From: Streptomyces griseoviridis
GTDB taxonomy: Bacteria > Actinomycetota > Actinomycetes > Streptomycetales > Streptomycetaceae
Assembly (NCBI GenBank): GCA_014649155.1
Contig: BMSM01000002.1
Span: 310,001-374,000 of the forward strand
Direction: 5' to 3'
DNA length: 64,000 nucleotides
A program made the translations under genes and the position numbers. The notes below the pieces were generated by a model that was given only the letters and a program-made list of their open reading frames with translations, was not told the origin of the DNA and did no database searches. Positions 21,642-30,498 of the stretch are shown here, one piece after another (within the stretch, counting starts at the first letter, position 1; each line of letters begins with the position of its first letter).

Positions 21642-24374
21642 TCAGACGCGCGGCGCGGGACGGACGGCGAGGACGGCGATGTCGTCGGCGCTGTCGGCAC
21701 CCAGGCCGATCAGCAGTTCGTCGCAGAACGTCTCCAGCGGCTCGCGCGCCAGCTCCGCCGCGTGCCGCCGCAGCCGGGCCAGGCCCCGGTCGAGGGATTC
21801 GTCGCGGCGCTCGATCAGCCCGTCGGTGTACAGCAGCAGGGTCGAGCCGGCCGGCAGCACGGTGTGCGCCGAGCGGCGGGGCACCGTCGGGTCCATGCCG
21901 AGCAGCAGGCCGGAGCCCTCCTCCAGGTAGCGGGCGTCGCCCCGCCGGGTGACCAGCAGGGGCGGCGGATGACCGGCGGAGGAGTGCACCAGCTCCCACG
22001 GCCCGTCCGGGGAGCCCTTCACCAGGCCGTAGAGACAGGTGGCGGTCGCCTCCCGGTACAGGCTGTGGTTGGCCAGGTCCAGGCGGCGCAGCACGATCCC
22101 CGGCGGCTCCTGGCGGTCCACGGCGATGCCCCGGAGCATGCTGCGCAACTGGCTCATCGCGATGGCCGCGTCGAGGTTGTGCCCGGTGACGTCACCGATG
22201 ACCACGGCGGTGCCGCCGCCGGGGAGGATGAAGCTGTCGTACCAGTCGCCGCCGACCTGGGCGGTGGCGGACGACGCGGCGTAGCGGGCGGCGACCTGGA
22301 GGTTCTCGACCTCGGGGAGGACCGGGAGGAGGGAGTGCTGGAGGCGTTCGGCGATGTCGCGGGTCTGCTGGTACAGGCGGTCGTTGTCCACCTTCAGGGC
22401 CAGGCCGCGCGCCAGGTCGCCGACGAGGGACAGGTCCGCATCCCCGTACGGCCGCCGCCCGGCACCACGGCCCAGGGTCAGGGTGCCGAAGATCTCCCGG
22501 CGGGCCCGCAGGGGCGCGACGACGGCACTGCCCGCGCCGAGCCCCCGGAACAGGTCCCGGTAGCCGGCGTCCAGCGCGCTGCCGACCTGACCGCCCGGCG
22601 GGACTCCGGTGAGCAGCAGCGGTCCCGCGCCGCGCAGCGCCCGCGCCAGCGGCCCGCGGGACGCCTCCGAGAGCGGCGGCAGCCTGCCCTCGTACCGCTC
22701 CGGACGCACCCCGCCGGGATCGCGGTGGACGACGCGGACCCGTTCCACGCGGGCGTCCTCGGTGAACAGGTCCACCGCGCACCAGTCGGCCAGCCGCCGG
22801 GTCAGCAGCCGGCCGACGGCGTTCAGCCCCTCGCCGAGGTCGAGGGAGTCGTTCAGCGCGGCGCCCGCGTCGGCCAGCAGCGCGAGCCGCTCCAGCGCGT
22901 CCAGGTCCGACGGGCCGCCGGCCCCGGGCCTGGGCGGGCGCGCGGCGGGCGTCCCCTCGTCCTCGGGGAGCGACGGCGCCCGGCGGCCGGGCGGGGCCGG
23001 CGGTCCGGCGGACGTGGTGGCCCGGGGCGCGAGCCGGGCGACGAAGACGGTCTCGCCGTCGGCCGTCTCCTGCGTCTCGATGTACAGCTGTACGGGAACC
23101 ACCCGGCCGTCGTGGTGCAGCGCCGGGAGCGGTACGGAGCGGCCCACGATCCGGGACCGCCCGGTGAGCAGCAGGGAGGTGAACGCCTCGCTGTGCCGGC
23201 GGCGCAAGTGCTCGGGGATCAGGGTGGTGAGCCGCCGCCCCACGAGGTCCTCCGGCCGCCAGCCGAGCAGGTCCCCGGCGGGGCCGTTCGCCGCGATGAT
23301 CCGGTTGTCGGTGTCGGCGGCGATGACCGGGGATCGGCCGGCCCGCACCTGACCGGGCTCCCAGGGCACCGGCGCCGACGCGGCGACGTCCGGCTCGCGG
23401 GGCGTCACGGTCCAGGCCATGGGCCGGTCCCCGGCGAGCTGGCCCAGGATCTGGCCGAACATCCAGTCCTGGAAGGCACGGGCGCGCGGCAGGGCGGGCA
23501 GCGCGAGCAGGAGTTCCTCCCGCGCCGCCTCCTCCGCCCGCGCGAGCACCCGGCGCAGGACGCGCACCGCCCGCGCGGCGCCGGCGGGCATCTCCAGCCG
23601 CAGGGAACGCAGCTGGGTCCCGGGGAGCGGCCCGTCCGGCGTGTCCGGGACACCGGAGCTGATCACCCGGTCGATGCCGGCGGCGACCGCGAGGTCCCCG
23701 GCACGTACCCCGGAACCGCCGCCGGCGGCCACGGCGAGGACGAGTTCGCGCAGCAGCGCGTGCCGGTGCTGCTGGACCGCCGAGCAGAGGGCGCTCGGCA
23801 CGTCGACGAGGGTCACGGTGGTGGCGGGACGGGAGGGGACCCCGGGGCGGGTGCCGGCGCCGGTGTCGGTGTACGTGTCCGTGCCGATGCCCGGGCCGGT
23901 CTCGCTGTCCCTGCCGATGCCCGGGTCGGTCTCGGTGTCCGTGCCGATGCCCGGGTCCGTGTCGGCGGTGTCCGCGCCGGGGGCGTGAGCCGGGTCCAGC
24001 TCGAACCACACCGTCTTGTGCCGGTCCCCGGTCTCCACCCCGTGGCGCGACGCCAGCCCCGCCACCAGGGCGAGCCCGTGCCCGGTCCCCGCGTACGGCG
24101 GGTAGTGCCGCGGCACGGGGGAGCGGTCCGGCCGGCCGTCGGCGACCCGCACGCGCAGCCGGCCCTCCCGGACCCGGACCGTCACCTCGACGTCGGTGCG
24201 GGCGTGCAGCACGGCGTTGGTCACCAGCTCGCCGGCCAGGAGCGCGGCGGTGCCGGCGCTCTCCTGGGCGCTCCCGTCCAGCGCGTCCCGTACGAAACGC
24301 CGGGCCGCCGCCGCGCTCTCGGGCACCGGGCGGAACCGCCGTGACACGTCCTCCGGCCGGTCGACGTCGCGCAT
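21642..24374 (-). CDS. Multidomain PP2C (SpoIIE-type) phosphatase with RsbW-like ATPase, PAS and GAF domains
   Basis: 910 residues, cytoplasmic. In order: RsbW-like ATPase (ELVTNAVLHARTDVEVTVRV, GTGHGLALVAGLASRHGV; residues 20-125), a low-complexity TDPGIG repeat (131-170), a helical region (about 190-300), PAS (VIAADTDNRIIAANGPAGDL, 345-450), a linker, GAF (LALLADAGAALNDSLDLGEG, about 490-650), and the PP2C/SpoIIE phosphatase (AQVGGDWYDSFILPGGGTAVV, GDVTGHNLDAAIAMSQLRSM, LLYTDGLIERRDESLD). It could both phosphorylate and dephosphorylate STAS antagonists and so act in anti-sigma partner switching. Target unknown. ATG at 24374. Confidence 0.9.
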   Translation of the reverse strand: MRDVDRPEDVSRRFRPVPESAAAARRFVRDALDGSAQESAGTAALLAGELVTNAVLHARTDVEVTVRVREGRLRVRVADGRPDRSPVPRHYPPYAGTGHGLALVAGLASRHGVETGDRHKTVWFELDPAHAPGADTADTDPGIGTDTETDPGIGRDSETGPGIGTDTYTDTGAGTRPGVPSRPATTVTLVDVPSALCSAVQQHRHALLRELVLAVAAGGGSGVRAGDLAVAAGIDRVISSGVPDTPDGPLPGTQLRSLRLEMPAGAARAVRVLRRVLARAEEAAREELLLALPALPRARAFQDWMFGQILGQLAGDRPMAWTVTPREPDVAASAPVPWEPGQVRAGRSPVIAADTDNRIIAANGPAGDLLGWRPEDLVGRRLTTLIPEHLRRRHSEAFTSLLLTGRSRIVGRSVPLPALHHDGRVVPVQLYIETQETADGETVFVARLAPRATTSAGPPAPPGRRAPSLPEDEGTPAARPPRPGAGGPSDLDALERLALLADAGAALNDSLDLGEGLNAVGRLLTRRLADWCAVDLFTEDARVERVRVVHRDPGGVRPERYEGRLPPLSEASRGPLARALRGAGPLLLTGVPPGGQVGSALDAGYRDLFRGLGAGSAVVAPLRARREIFGTLTLGRGAGRRPYGDADLSLVGDLARGLALKVDNDRLYQQTRDIAERLQHSLLPVLPEVENLQVAARYAASSATAQVGGDWYDSFILPGGGTAVVIGDVTGHNLDAAIAMSQLRSMLRGIAVDRQEPPGIVLRRLDLANHSLYREATATCLYGLVKGSPDGPWELVHSSAGHPPPLLVTRRGDARYLEEGSGLLLGMDPTVPRRSAHTVLPAGSTLLLYTDGLIERRDESLDRGLARLRRHAAELAREPLETFCDELLIGLGADSADDIAVLAVRPAPRV
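23851..23970. repeat. 30-bp tandem repeats inside the PP2C gene
   Basis: Four units of exactly 30 bases (23851, 23881, 23911, 23941), for example GTGCCGATGCCCGGGTCGGT at the start of a unit. The second and third are most alike. They encode a ten-residue unit T-D-P-G-I-G-T-D-T-E placed between the ATPase and the next domain. The copy number is therefore free to change without shifting the frame. Confidence 0.9.
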
Positions 24375-24501
24375 GACACCAGTGTGCGCGAGGCGTCCGC
24401 ACCGCGCCTCGGCTCCCGGTGTCGCCCCTGCTCACGGCGGTGCGATCGGGTGCCGGGGCCGGCACCGCGCGGCCCGGCGCCGGGAGACGGGGCCGGCCGG
24501 C

Positions 24502-24954
24502 TCACTCCGTCAGGCCGGCGGCGAGGGCCGCCCCCAGTTCCCAGCAGGCCGCCAGGTCGGCCTTGCCGGGCTCGCCGGTCGCGGTCACCGGCGGGACCGC
24601 GCGCCGCCAGCCGAGCCCGGTCGTGATGGTGTCCAGGGCGCGCACCGCGCCCGTGGTGTCGCTGCCGCCGTGCACATAGGCGCCGAACGGCCGCCCGCGC
24701 GTCTCGTCCAGGCAGGGGTAGTAGATCTGGTCGAAGAAGTGCTTGAGGGCGCCCGACAGGTAGCCCAGGTTGGCCGGGGTTCCCAGGACGAACGCGTCGG
24801 CCGCCAGCACGTCGGAGGCGGTGGCCGCCAGCGCCGCGCGCCGCACCACGCGGACCCCCTCGATCTCCGGCGCGGACGCCCCGGACACCACGGCTTCGAG
24901 CAGCGCCTGGCAGTTCGGGGACGGCGTGTGATGCACGATCAGCAAGGTGGCCAT
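24502..24954 (-). CDS. Flavodoxin-like / NAD(P)H-dependent FMN reductase family protein
   Basis: 150 residues. The start MATLLIVHHTPSPNCQALLE holds the FMN phosphate loop (HTPSPNCQ). ADAFVLGTPANLGYLSGALK with HFFDQIYYP and GRPFGAYVHGGSDTTGAVRA is the second half of the FMN site, as in WrbA-like and NADPH-dependent FMN reductases. The start is ATG at 24954. Probably a cytosolic flavoprotein oxidoreductase; the partner is unknown. Confidence 0.82.
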   Translation of the reverse strand: MATLLIVHHTPSPNCQALLEAVVSGASAPEIEGVRVVRRAALAATASDVLAADAFVLGTPANLGYLSGALKHFFDQIYYPCLDETRGRPFGAYVHGGSDTTGAVRALDTITTGLGWRRAVPPVTATGEPGKADLAACWELGAALAAGLTE

Positions 24955-25174
24955 CCCCGCAGCGTGCCGCCCCGCGCCGCCCCCCGGCAAGCGGCGGCCC
25001 CCGGCGCGGCGACCCGAAGGGATGAACGCGCCCCGAACCGGGCCGGCCGCGGTGACGCGCCCAGCACACTACGACGTGCGTGATCACACCCGTGCTCGCC
25101 GGCCGGTCCGCGCGGCGCCTCCCGTGGGCGCCGGCGCCGGTCTCGCGGACGTACGGGACGACGGAGGGGGAAGG

Positions 25175-27073
25175 GTGGCGCAGCGGCGCGCTCCGCTCGG
25201 GGACAGGGCCCGTTACTGGTTCGACCGCACGCTGGCCCGCGGTGCCGCCGCCCTCGTCGGCTGGATGGCGCTGCTGTGCCTGGCCGTCGTGGTCCCGGCC
25301 AATGCGGTCCTGGTGTGGACGGACTCCGACGCGCCGGCGTCCCTGACGGACCGGCTGGCGCAGGTGTGGCGCCTCACCGGCCAGACCCTGCGGCTGGGCG
25401 GCGCGACCGGCACGCCGCTGCGGGTCATGACGTCGGTGCTGCTCGCGCTCGTCGCCCTGCTGTACGTCTCGACGCTCGTCGGCCTGATCACGACGGCGCT
25501 CACGGACCGGCTCACCGCGTTGCGGCGGGGCCGCTCCACCGTCCTGGAGGAGGGGCACGCCGTCGTCCTGGGCTGGTCGGAGCAGGTCTTCACCGTGGTG
25601 GGCGAGCTGGTGGCCGCCAACGCCAACCAGCGGCGCGCGGCGGTGGTGGTGCTGGCGGACCGCGACAAGACCCTCATGGAGGAAGCCCTGGGACCGCGGA
25701 CCGGCCCGTTCGGACGCACCCGGCTGATCTGCCGCAGCGGCCCCACCACCGACCCGGCCGTGCTCCCGCTCACCGGCCCGGCCACGGCCGGTGTCGTGCT
25801 GGTCCTGCCCCACGACGAGCCCGACGCCGACGCCGAGGTGGTCAGGACCCTGCTGGCGCTCAGGGCGGCGCTGGCCGGCGAGCGGACCCGCCCGCCCGTC
25901 GTCGCCGCCGTCCGGGACGACCGGTACCGGCTGGCCGCCGAGCTCGCCGCCGGGCCGAGCGGCGTCGTCCTGGAGAGCGACACCGTCACCGCCCGGCTGA
26001 TCGTCCAGGCCGCCCGCCGCCCCGGCCTCTCCCTCGTCCACCAGGAACTCCTCGACTTCGCCGGCGACGAGTTCTACCTGGTCAGGGGAGGGGGCCTGAC
26101 GGGCCGCCCGTTCGGCGACGCGCTGCTGGCCTACCCGACATCGAGCGTCGTCGGGCTGATGCGAGGAGACACCGCCCTGCTCGCCCCGCCGCCGCGGACG
26201 CCCATCGCCCCGGACGACCTGCTCGTGGCCGTCTCCCGGGACGACGACACGGCCCGCCCGGGCGACTGCGCGCCGCTGGTGGAGGAGGCGGTCATGGCGT
26301 CCGCCCCCGCCGCGCCCGCGCGGGCGGAACGGGTCCTCCTGCTGGGCTGGAACCGCCGGGCGCCGCTCCTGGTCGACCAGCTGCGCCGCCGCGCCCGGCC
26401 CGGATCGGTCGTCGACGTGGTGGCGGAGCCCCGGGACGCGACGGCCCGGCAGGTGGGGGAGGCCGACGCGGGCCGCGGGACGGGCCTGAGCGTGACCCTG
26501 CACCACGGCGACACCACCCGCCCCGAGACCCTGCGGCGCCTGGACGTCCACTCCTACGACAGCGTGATCGTGCTCGGCCGGGACCCCGTCCCCGGAGACC
26601 CGCCGGGCGACCCGGACACCCGGACCCTCGTCACCCTCCTGCTCCTGCGTCAGATGGAGGAAGCCACCGGGCGTGAACTGCCGGTCGTCACCGAACTGAT
26701 CGACGACCGCAACCGCGCGCTGGCGCCTCTCGGCCCCGGCGCCGACGTGATCGTCAGCGGCAGGCTCATCGGCCTGCTCATGGCCCAGATCTCCCAGAAC
26801 CGGCTCCTGGCCGCAGTGTTCGAGGAGCTGTTCTCCGCCGACGGCGCCGGGGTCCGCCTGCGGCCCGCCGCCGACTACGTCCTGCCGGGGCGGGAGGCGT
26901 CCTTCGCCACGGTCGTGGCCGCCGCCCGGCACCGCGGCGAGTGCGCCATCGGCTACCGGAGCCACGCCGACGTGCCGACGGGGCCCGCCTACGGCGTGCG
27001 GATCAATCCGCCCAAGGACGAACGGCGCCGGTGGACGGCGCGGGACGAGGTGGTCGTCGTCGGCCGGGACTGA
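25175..27073 (+). CDS. CASTOR/POLLUX-like ion channel protein with RCK-type domains
   Basis: 632 residues. Two membrane regions (GAAALVGWMALLCLAVVVPA and LRVMTSVLLALVALLYVSTL) flank a region comparable to a pore helix. Two large cytosolic RCK/TrkA-N-type lobes follow: HAVVLGWSEQVFTVVGELVA near residue 130, and VLLLGWNRRAPLLVDQLRRR near residue 390. The motif GWS and the order match the plant CASTOR/POLLUX nuclear ion channels and their bacterial homologues. The start is taken as GTG at 25175 behind GGAGGGGG; a more upstream start would add a proline-rich stretch with no support. Ion selectivity cannot be told from this. Confidence 0.8.
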   Translation: MAQRRAPLGDRARYWFDRTLARGAAALVGWMALLCLAVVVPANAVLVWTDSDAPASLTDRLAQVWRLTGQTLRLGGATGTPLRVMTSVLLALVALLYVSTLVGLITTALTDRLTALRRGRSTVLEEGHAVVLGWSEQVFTVVGELVAANANQRRAAVVVLADRDKTLMEEALGPRTGPFGRTRLICRSGPTTDPAVLPLTGPATAGVVLVLPHDEPDADAEVVRTLLALRAALAGERTRPPVVAAVRDDRYRLAAELAAGPSGVVLESDTVTARLIVQAARRPGLSLVHQELLDFAGDEFYLVRGGGLTGRPFGDALLAYPTSSVVGLMRGDTALLAPPPRTPIAPDDLLVAVSRDDDTARPGDCAPLVEEAVMASAPAAPARAERVLLLGWNRRAPLLVDQLRRRARPGSVVDVVAEPRDATARQVGEADAGRGTGLSVTLHHGDTTRPETLRRLDVHSYDSVIVLGRDPVPGDPPGDPDTRTLVTLLLLRQMEEATGRELPVVTELIDDRNRALAPLGPGADVIVSGRLIGLLMAQISQNRLLAAVFEELFSADGAGVRLRPAADYVLPGREASFATVVAAARHRGECAIGYRSHADVPTGPAYGVRINPPKDERRRWTARDEVVVVGRD

Positions 27074-27401
27074 GGGACGGCTCCGGCGTGCGAGGGCGTT
27101 CGTACGCCCCCCCCGCACGTGCGGCTCACCCCACCGGCCCGGCGCTCCGTCCGCTCCGCCGCCGCGCCGGCGGCACCGCCGTCGGCGTGTCCGTCGGCCA
27201 TGCCGTCCCCCTCCCCGGTGGCCCGTGCCACCCCTGCGGCCAGTGTTCGCGGGCCCGGCGCCCGCGAGCGGCCGGCGCCGGTCGGAACCACCCCGCCGGG
27301 GGGCCGGTGCGGCGGCTCCTTGACACCCGCTCGGGCCCGGGTCCCCCCGGAGGAGACGGGGCGCTGCCGCCGCCCGGTGGTGACGCTGACAGGATGGGGG
27401 T
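27074..27401. other. Intergenic region without recognisable gene
   Basis: About 330 bases between the channel gene and rsbQ. Very G+C-rich, with short inverted repeats (GCACGTGC near 27115). Frames are open by composition but no start, ribosome site or homology is convincing. TTGACA at 27320-27325 is a possible -35 for the rsbQ operon but lacks a matching -10. Confidence 0.5.
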
Positions 27402-28205
27402 ATGGATGTACGCCGCAGGAACAATGTCGTGGTGACCGGTCGTCCGGACGGTCCGGTGGTGGTGCTGGCGCACGGCTTCGGCTGCGACCAGAACATGTGG
27501 CGTCTGACCGTGCCCGCGCTGGCCGACCGCTACCGCGTCGTGCTGTTCGACTACGTCGGCTCCGGCCGTTCGGACCTGTCGGCGTGGAGCGAGGAGCGCT
27601 ACGCCGCGCTGGACGGCTACGCACAGGACGTCGTCGACGTCCTGGAGGAGCTGGACCTGCGGCAGGCGGCGTTCGTGGGCCACTCGGTCAGCGCGATGAT
27701 CGGCGTCCTGGCCGCCCGTGCGGCACCGGAGCGGATCGGTTCGCTGGTGATGGTGGCGCCCTCGCCCTGCTACATCGACGACGACGCCTACCGCGGTGGG
27801 TTCAGCGCCGAGGACATCGACGAACTGCTCGCCTCGCTGGAGTCGAACTACCTGGGCTGGTCGGCCACGATGGCCCCGGTGATCATGGGGAATCCCGAGC
27901 GGCCGGAGCTGGGGGAGGAGCTGACGAACAGTTTCTGCGCCACCGACCCCGAGGTCGCCCGTGTCTTCGCCCGTGCCACCTTCCTCACCGACTGCCGCGA
28001 CGACCTGGGGACGGTGGCGGTGCCGACGCTGATCCTCGAATGCGCCGACGACGTCATCGCCCCCCGGGAGGTCGGTGCCTATGTGCACGCCCGGATACCC
28101 GACTCCACCCTGGTGACCCTCCCCGCCACCGGTCACTGCCCGCACCTGTCCGCGCCCCAGCCCACCAACACCGCCATCCTCCAGTTCCTGGAGACCCGGC
28201 GATGA
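27402..28205 (+). CDS. rsbQ: RsbQ-type alpha/beta hydrolase
   Basis: 267 residues of the RsbQ/KAI2-like alpha/beta-hydrolase group. Start RRNNVVVTGRPDGPVVVLAH, then GFGCDQNMWR (oxyanion region), FDYVGSGRSD, and the nucleophile elbow GHSVSAMIG. The acidic and basic triad members are in ECADDVIAP and GHCPHLSAP. RsbQ in Bacillus activates the phosphatase RsbP, perhaps through a small hydrophobic ligand (family knowledge). The gene overlaps the PP2C gene by four bases (ATGA), the same RsbQ-RsbP order as in Bacillus. AGGATGGGGG before ATG 27402 can serve as ribosome site. Confidence 0.9.
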   Translation: MDVRRRNNVVVTGRPDGPVVVLAHGFGCDQNMWRLTVPALADRYRVVLFDYVGSGRSDLSAWSEERYAALDGYAQDVVDVLEELDLRQAAFVGHSVSAMIGVLAARAAPERIGSLVMVAPSPCYIDDDAYRGGFSAEDIDELLASLESNYLGWSATMAPVIMGNPERPELGEELTNSFCATDPEVARVFARATFLTDCRDDLGTVAVPTLILECADDVIAPREVGAYVHARIPDSTLVTLPATGHCPHLSAPQPTNTAILQFLETRR

Positions 28206-29518
28206 TGTGCCGCACGGGGGAGAACCCCGGGCCCCGCGAGAGCGGGGAAGGGGAATCGACGGACGTGGCGTTCACCGCGCTGCTGGAGGACAGCGCCGAG
28301 GAACTGTACGAGTCCGCCCCGTGCGGCTACCTCTCGACGCTGATGGACGGCACCATCGCCAAGATCAACGCCACGCTCCTGGGCTGGCTCGGTCTGGACG
28401 CTGAGGCGGTGGTGGGCCGCAGACGGTTCACCGACCTGCTGACGGTCGGCGGCAAGCTCTACCACGAGACGCACTTCGCGCCGCTGCTCCGGATGCAGGG
28501 CGAGATCAGCGGCATCGCCCTCGAGATGAAGATCGCCGGCGGCGGCCGGCTGCCGGTCCTGGTCTCGTCCACCGTCAAACACAGCGGCGACGGCGAGCCG
28601 CTGCTGATCCGCACCACCGTCTTCGACGCCTCCGACCGCCGTGCCTACGAACAGGAACTGCTGCGGCGCAAGAAGGACGCCGAAGAAGCCCGCCGCCAGG
28701 CGGAGGAGGCACGCAGACAGGCCGAGGCCGACCGGACCCGGCTGCAGGAAGCCCTCGCCGTGCTCCAGCAGTCCCTGCTGCCCGCATCACTGCCCGCCGT
28801 GCCGGGGCTGGAGACGGCCGTGTACTACCACACCGCCTCCCCCGACCAGCTCGGCGGCGACTTCTACGACCTCTTCGCCCTCGGCGGCCGGAGCTGGGCG
28901 TTCTTCCTCGGTGACGTGTGCGGCAAAGGCCCCCAGGCCGCCGCCGTCACCTCGCTGACCCGCCACACCCTGCGCACCGCCGCCCTGCACGACCCCGACC
29001 CCGTCGCCGCGCTCACCACTCTGAACACCGTGCTGAACGAGCGCTACACCAGGGGTGACCCCCGCTACTGCACGGCGATATTCGGCGTCCTCGAACCCGG
29101 CCAGGACACCGGCACCGTGACGGTCCGCCTGGCCTCCGGCGGGCACCCGCCCGCCCTCGTCGCCCGTGCCGACGGGAGCGCCGGCTTCCTCCCCACCCCC
29201 GGCGGATTCCTCGTCGGCGCCCTCGCCCAGGCCCGCTTCAGCTCGACCAGCACCACCCTGTGCTCCGGAGACACCCTGCTCCTGTACACCGACGGCCTCA
29301 CCGAGGCCCGCACCGGCCCCGACCGCACCAGCCTGTACGGGGACCAGGCCCTGCACGCCTTCGTGACCGCCCGTGCGGGTCTCCCGGCCCAGGAGATGGT
29401 CCGGGACCTGGCCGCCCTGCTGGACGGCCTCGGCGACGGTGTCGACGACGACACCGCGCTCCTCGCCCTCGGTGTCCCGGGCAGCCCGTTCCCCCACCGC
29501 CCGGCAACGGGGCGCTGA
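28202..29518 (+). CDS. rsbP: RsbP-like PAS/PP2C phosphatase
   Basis: 438 residues. PAS domain (YLSTLMDGTIAKINATLLGW, VGRRRFTDLLTVGGKLYHET; 30-160), a coiled coil of EEARRQAEEARRQAEADR type (163-190), and a SpoIIE/PP2C phosphatase (SPDQLGGDFYDLFALGGRSW, GDVCGKGPQAAAVTSLTR, LLYTDGLTEARTG). The metal-binding Asp residues are present (GGDFYD, GDVCGKG, VDDDTALL). It should remove phosphate from a STAS antagonist such as the one encoded next. Gene overlap with rsbQ and a two-base gap to the STAS gene indicate one operon. Confidence 0.9.
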   Translation: MMCRTGENPGPRESGEGESTDVAFTALLEDSAEELYESAPCGYLSTLMDGTIAKINATLLGWLGLDAEAVVGRRRFTDLLTVGGKLYHETHFAPLLRMQGEISGIALEMKIAGGGRLPVLVSSTVKHSGDGEPLLIRTTVFDASDRRAYEQELLRRKKDAEEARRQAEEARRQAEADRTRLQEALAVLQQSLLPASLPAVPGLETAVYYHTASPDQLGGDFYDLFALGGRSWAFFLGDVCGKGPQAAAVTSLTRHTLRTAALHDPDPVAALTTLNTVLNERYTRGDPRYCTAIFGVLEPGQDTGTVTVRLASGGHPPALVARADGSAGFLPTPGGFLVGALAQARFSSTSTTLCSGDTLLLYTDGLTEARTGPDRTSLYGDQALHAFVTARAGLPAQEMVRDLAALLDGLGDGVDDDTALLALGVPGSPFPHRPATGR

Positions 29519-29520
29519 GG

Positions 29521-30420
29521 ATGGGTCCGTTCGAGATCGCCGTCCGCGACGCGCCCACCGGTCCGGTTCTCCACCTCTCCGGCGACCTCGACCACTCCAC
29601 CGCCCCCCGCCTGCGCGAACGCCTGCCCACCCTCGTCCTCCGGTCCGGTCAGCGCCTGGTGCTGGACCTCGGGCAGCTGAGCTTCTGCGACTCCAGCGGC
29701 ATCGCCGCGCTGATCGCCGCCCACCACCACGCCGCCGCCGGCGGGGCCACCGTCGCCCTGGCCGCCGTACCCGCCAACACCCTGCGTGTCCTGCACACCG
29801 TCGGCCTCGACCAGGTCTTCCCCGTCCACGCCGACGCCGACGCCGCGACCGCTCCCCGACCCGCCCGTCTCAGCCGGACCGCCCCGAGAAACGGACCGCC
29901 ACCCGCCATGCCGCAGCACTGGACCGCACGAGCCGAGACCGCCGCCGACCGTCCCGCCGTCCGCGAGATCCTCCTCGCCGCCTTCCCGACCCCCGCGGAG
30001 GCCGGCCTCGTGGACGCGCTCCGGGCCGATCCGGACGCCTGGATCGACGGGCTGTCCCTCGTCGCCGTGGACGAGGACGACCGCCCCGCCGGCCACGCCC
30101 TGCTGACCCGCTGCCACATCGGCGAACACCCCGCGCTCTGCCTGGCACCGGTCGCCGTCCGCCCCGAACGGCAGCGCGCGGGCGCCGGAGCGGCGGTCGT
30201 CCGGGCGGCCCTCGACGCCGCCCGGCGCGCGGACGAGCCGCACGTCGTCGTCCTCGGGCACCCCGGGTACTACCCACGGTTCGGCTTCGGCCGCGCCTCG
30301 GCGCACGGCATCCGCCTGACGATCGACGTCCCCGACGAGGCCCTCATGGCCCTCACCCTCGACCCCGGCCGGCCCCTGCCCGCCGGCACCGTGCGGTACG
30401 CCGCGCCGTTCGGCATCTGA
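29521..30420 (+). CDS. STAS anti-sigma antagonist fused to GNAT acetyltransferase
   Basis: 299 residues in one open frame. Residues 1-105 are a STAS (RsbV/SpoIIAA) domain: VLHLSGDLDHSTAPRLRERL and LDLGQLSFCDSSGIAALIAA with the phosphorylatable Ser in FCDSSG. A proline/arginine/alanine linker runs to about residue 129. Residues 130-299 are a GNAT domain of the YhbS type: LAPVAVRPERQRAGAGAAVV (acetyl-CoA loop), VVVLGHPGYYPRFGFGRASA. No stop or ribosome site separates the parts; ATG at 29908 could be an internal start. Downstream of the RsbP-like phosphatase, the STAS part is its likely substrate. Confidence 0.85.
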   Translation: MGPFEIAVRDAPTGPVLHLSGDLDHSTAPRLRERLPTLVLRSGQRLVLDLGQLSFCDSSGIAALIAAHHHAAAGGATVALAAVPANTLRVLHTVGLDQVFPVHADADAATAPRPARLSRTAPRNGPPPAMPQHWTARAETAADRPAVREILLAAFPTPAEAGLVDALRADPDAWIDGLSLVAVDEDDRPAGHALLTRCHIGEHPALCLAPVAVRPERQRAGAGAAVVRAALDAARRADEPHVVVLGHPGYYPRFGFGRASAHGIRLTIDVPDEALMALTLDPGRPLPAGTVRYAAPFGI

Positions 30421-30437
30421 CCCAGCGCCCCGGACAG

Positions 30438-30483
30438 GCGCGCGGGGCCGCACACCCCGGATCGGGCGTGCGGCCCCGCGCGC
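30438..30483. terminator. Bidirectional terminator between the rsb operon and MFS gene
   Basis: Arms GCGCGCGGGGCCGCAC and GTGCGGCCCCGCGCGC pair perfectly over 16 bp around a 14-base loop. It lies between two convergent stop codons (30420 and 30499), so it can end transcripts from both sides. Confidence 0.85.
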
Positions 30484-30498
30484 GGAACCGGCGGTGGC

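Noticed and set aside
27398..27403. GGGTAT, a SigB-type -10 near rsbQ
   Set aside because: It overlaps the rsbQ start codon, so transcription from it would begin inside the gene.
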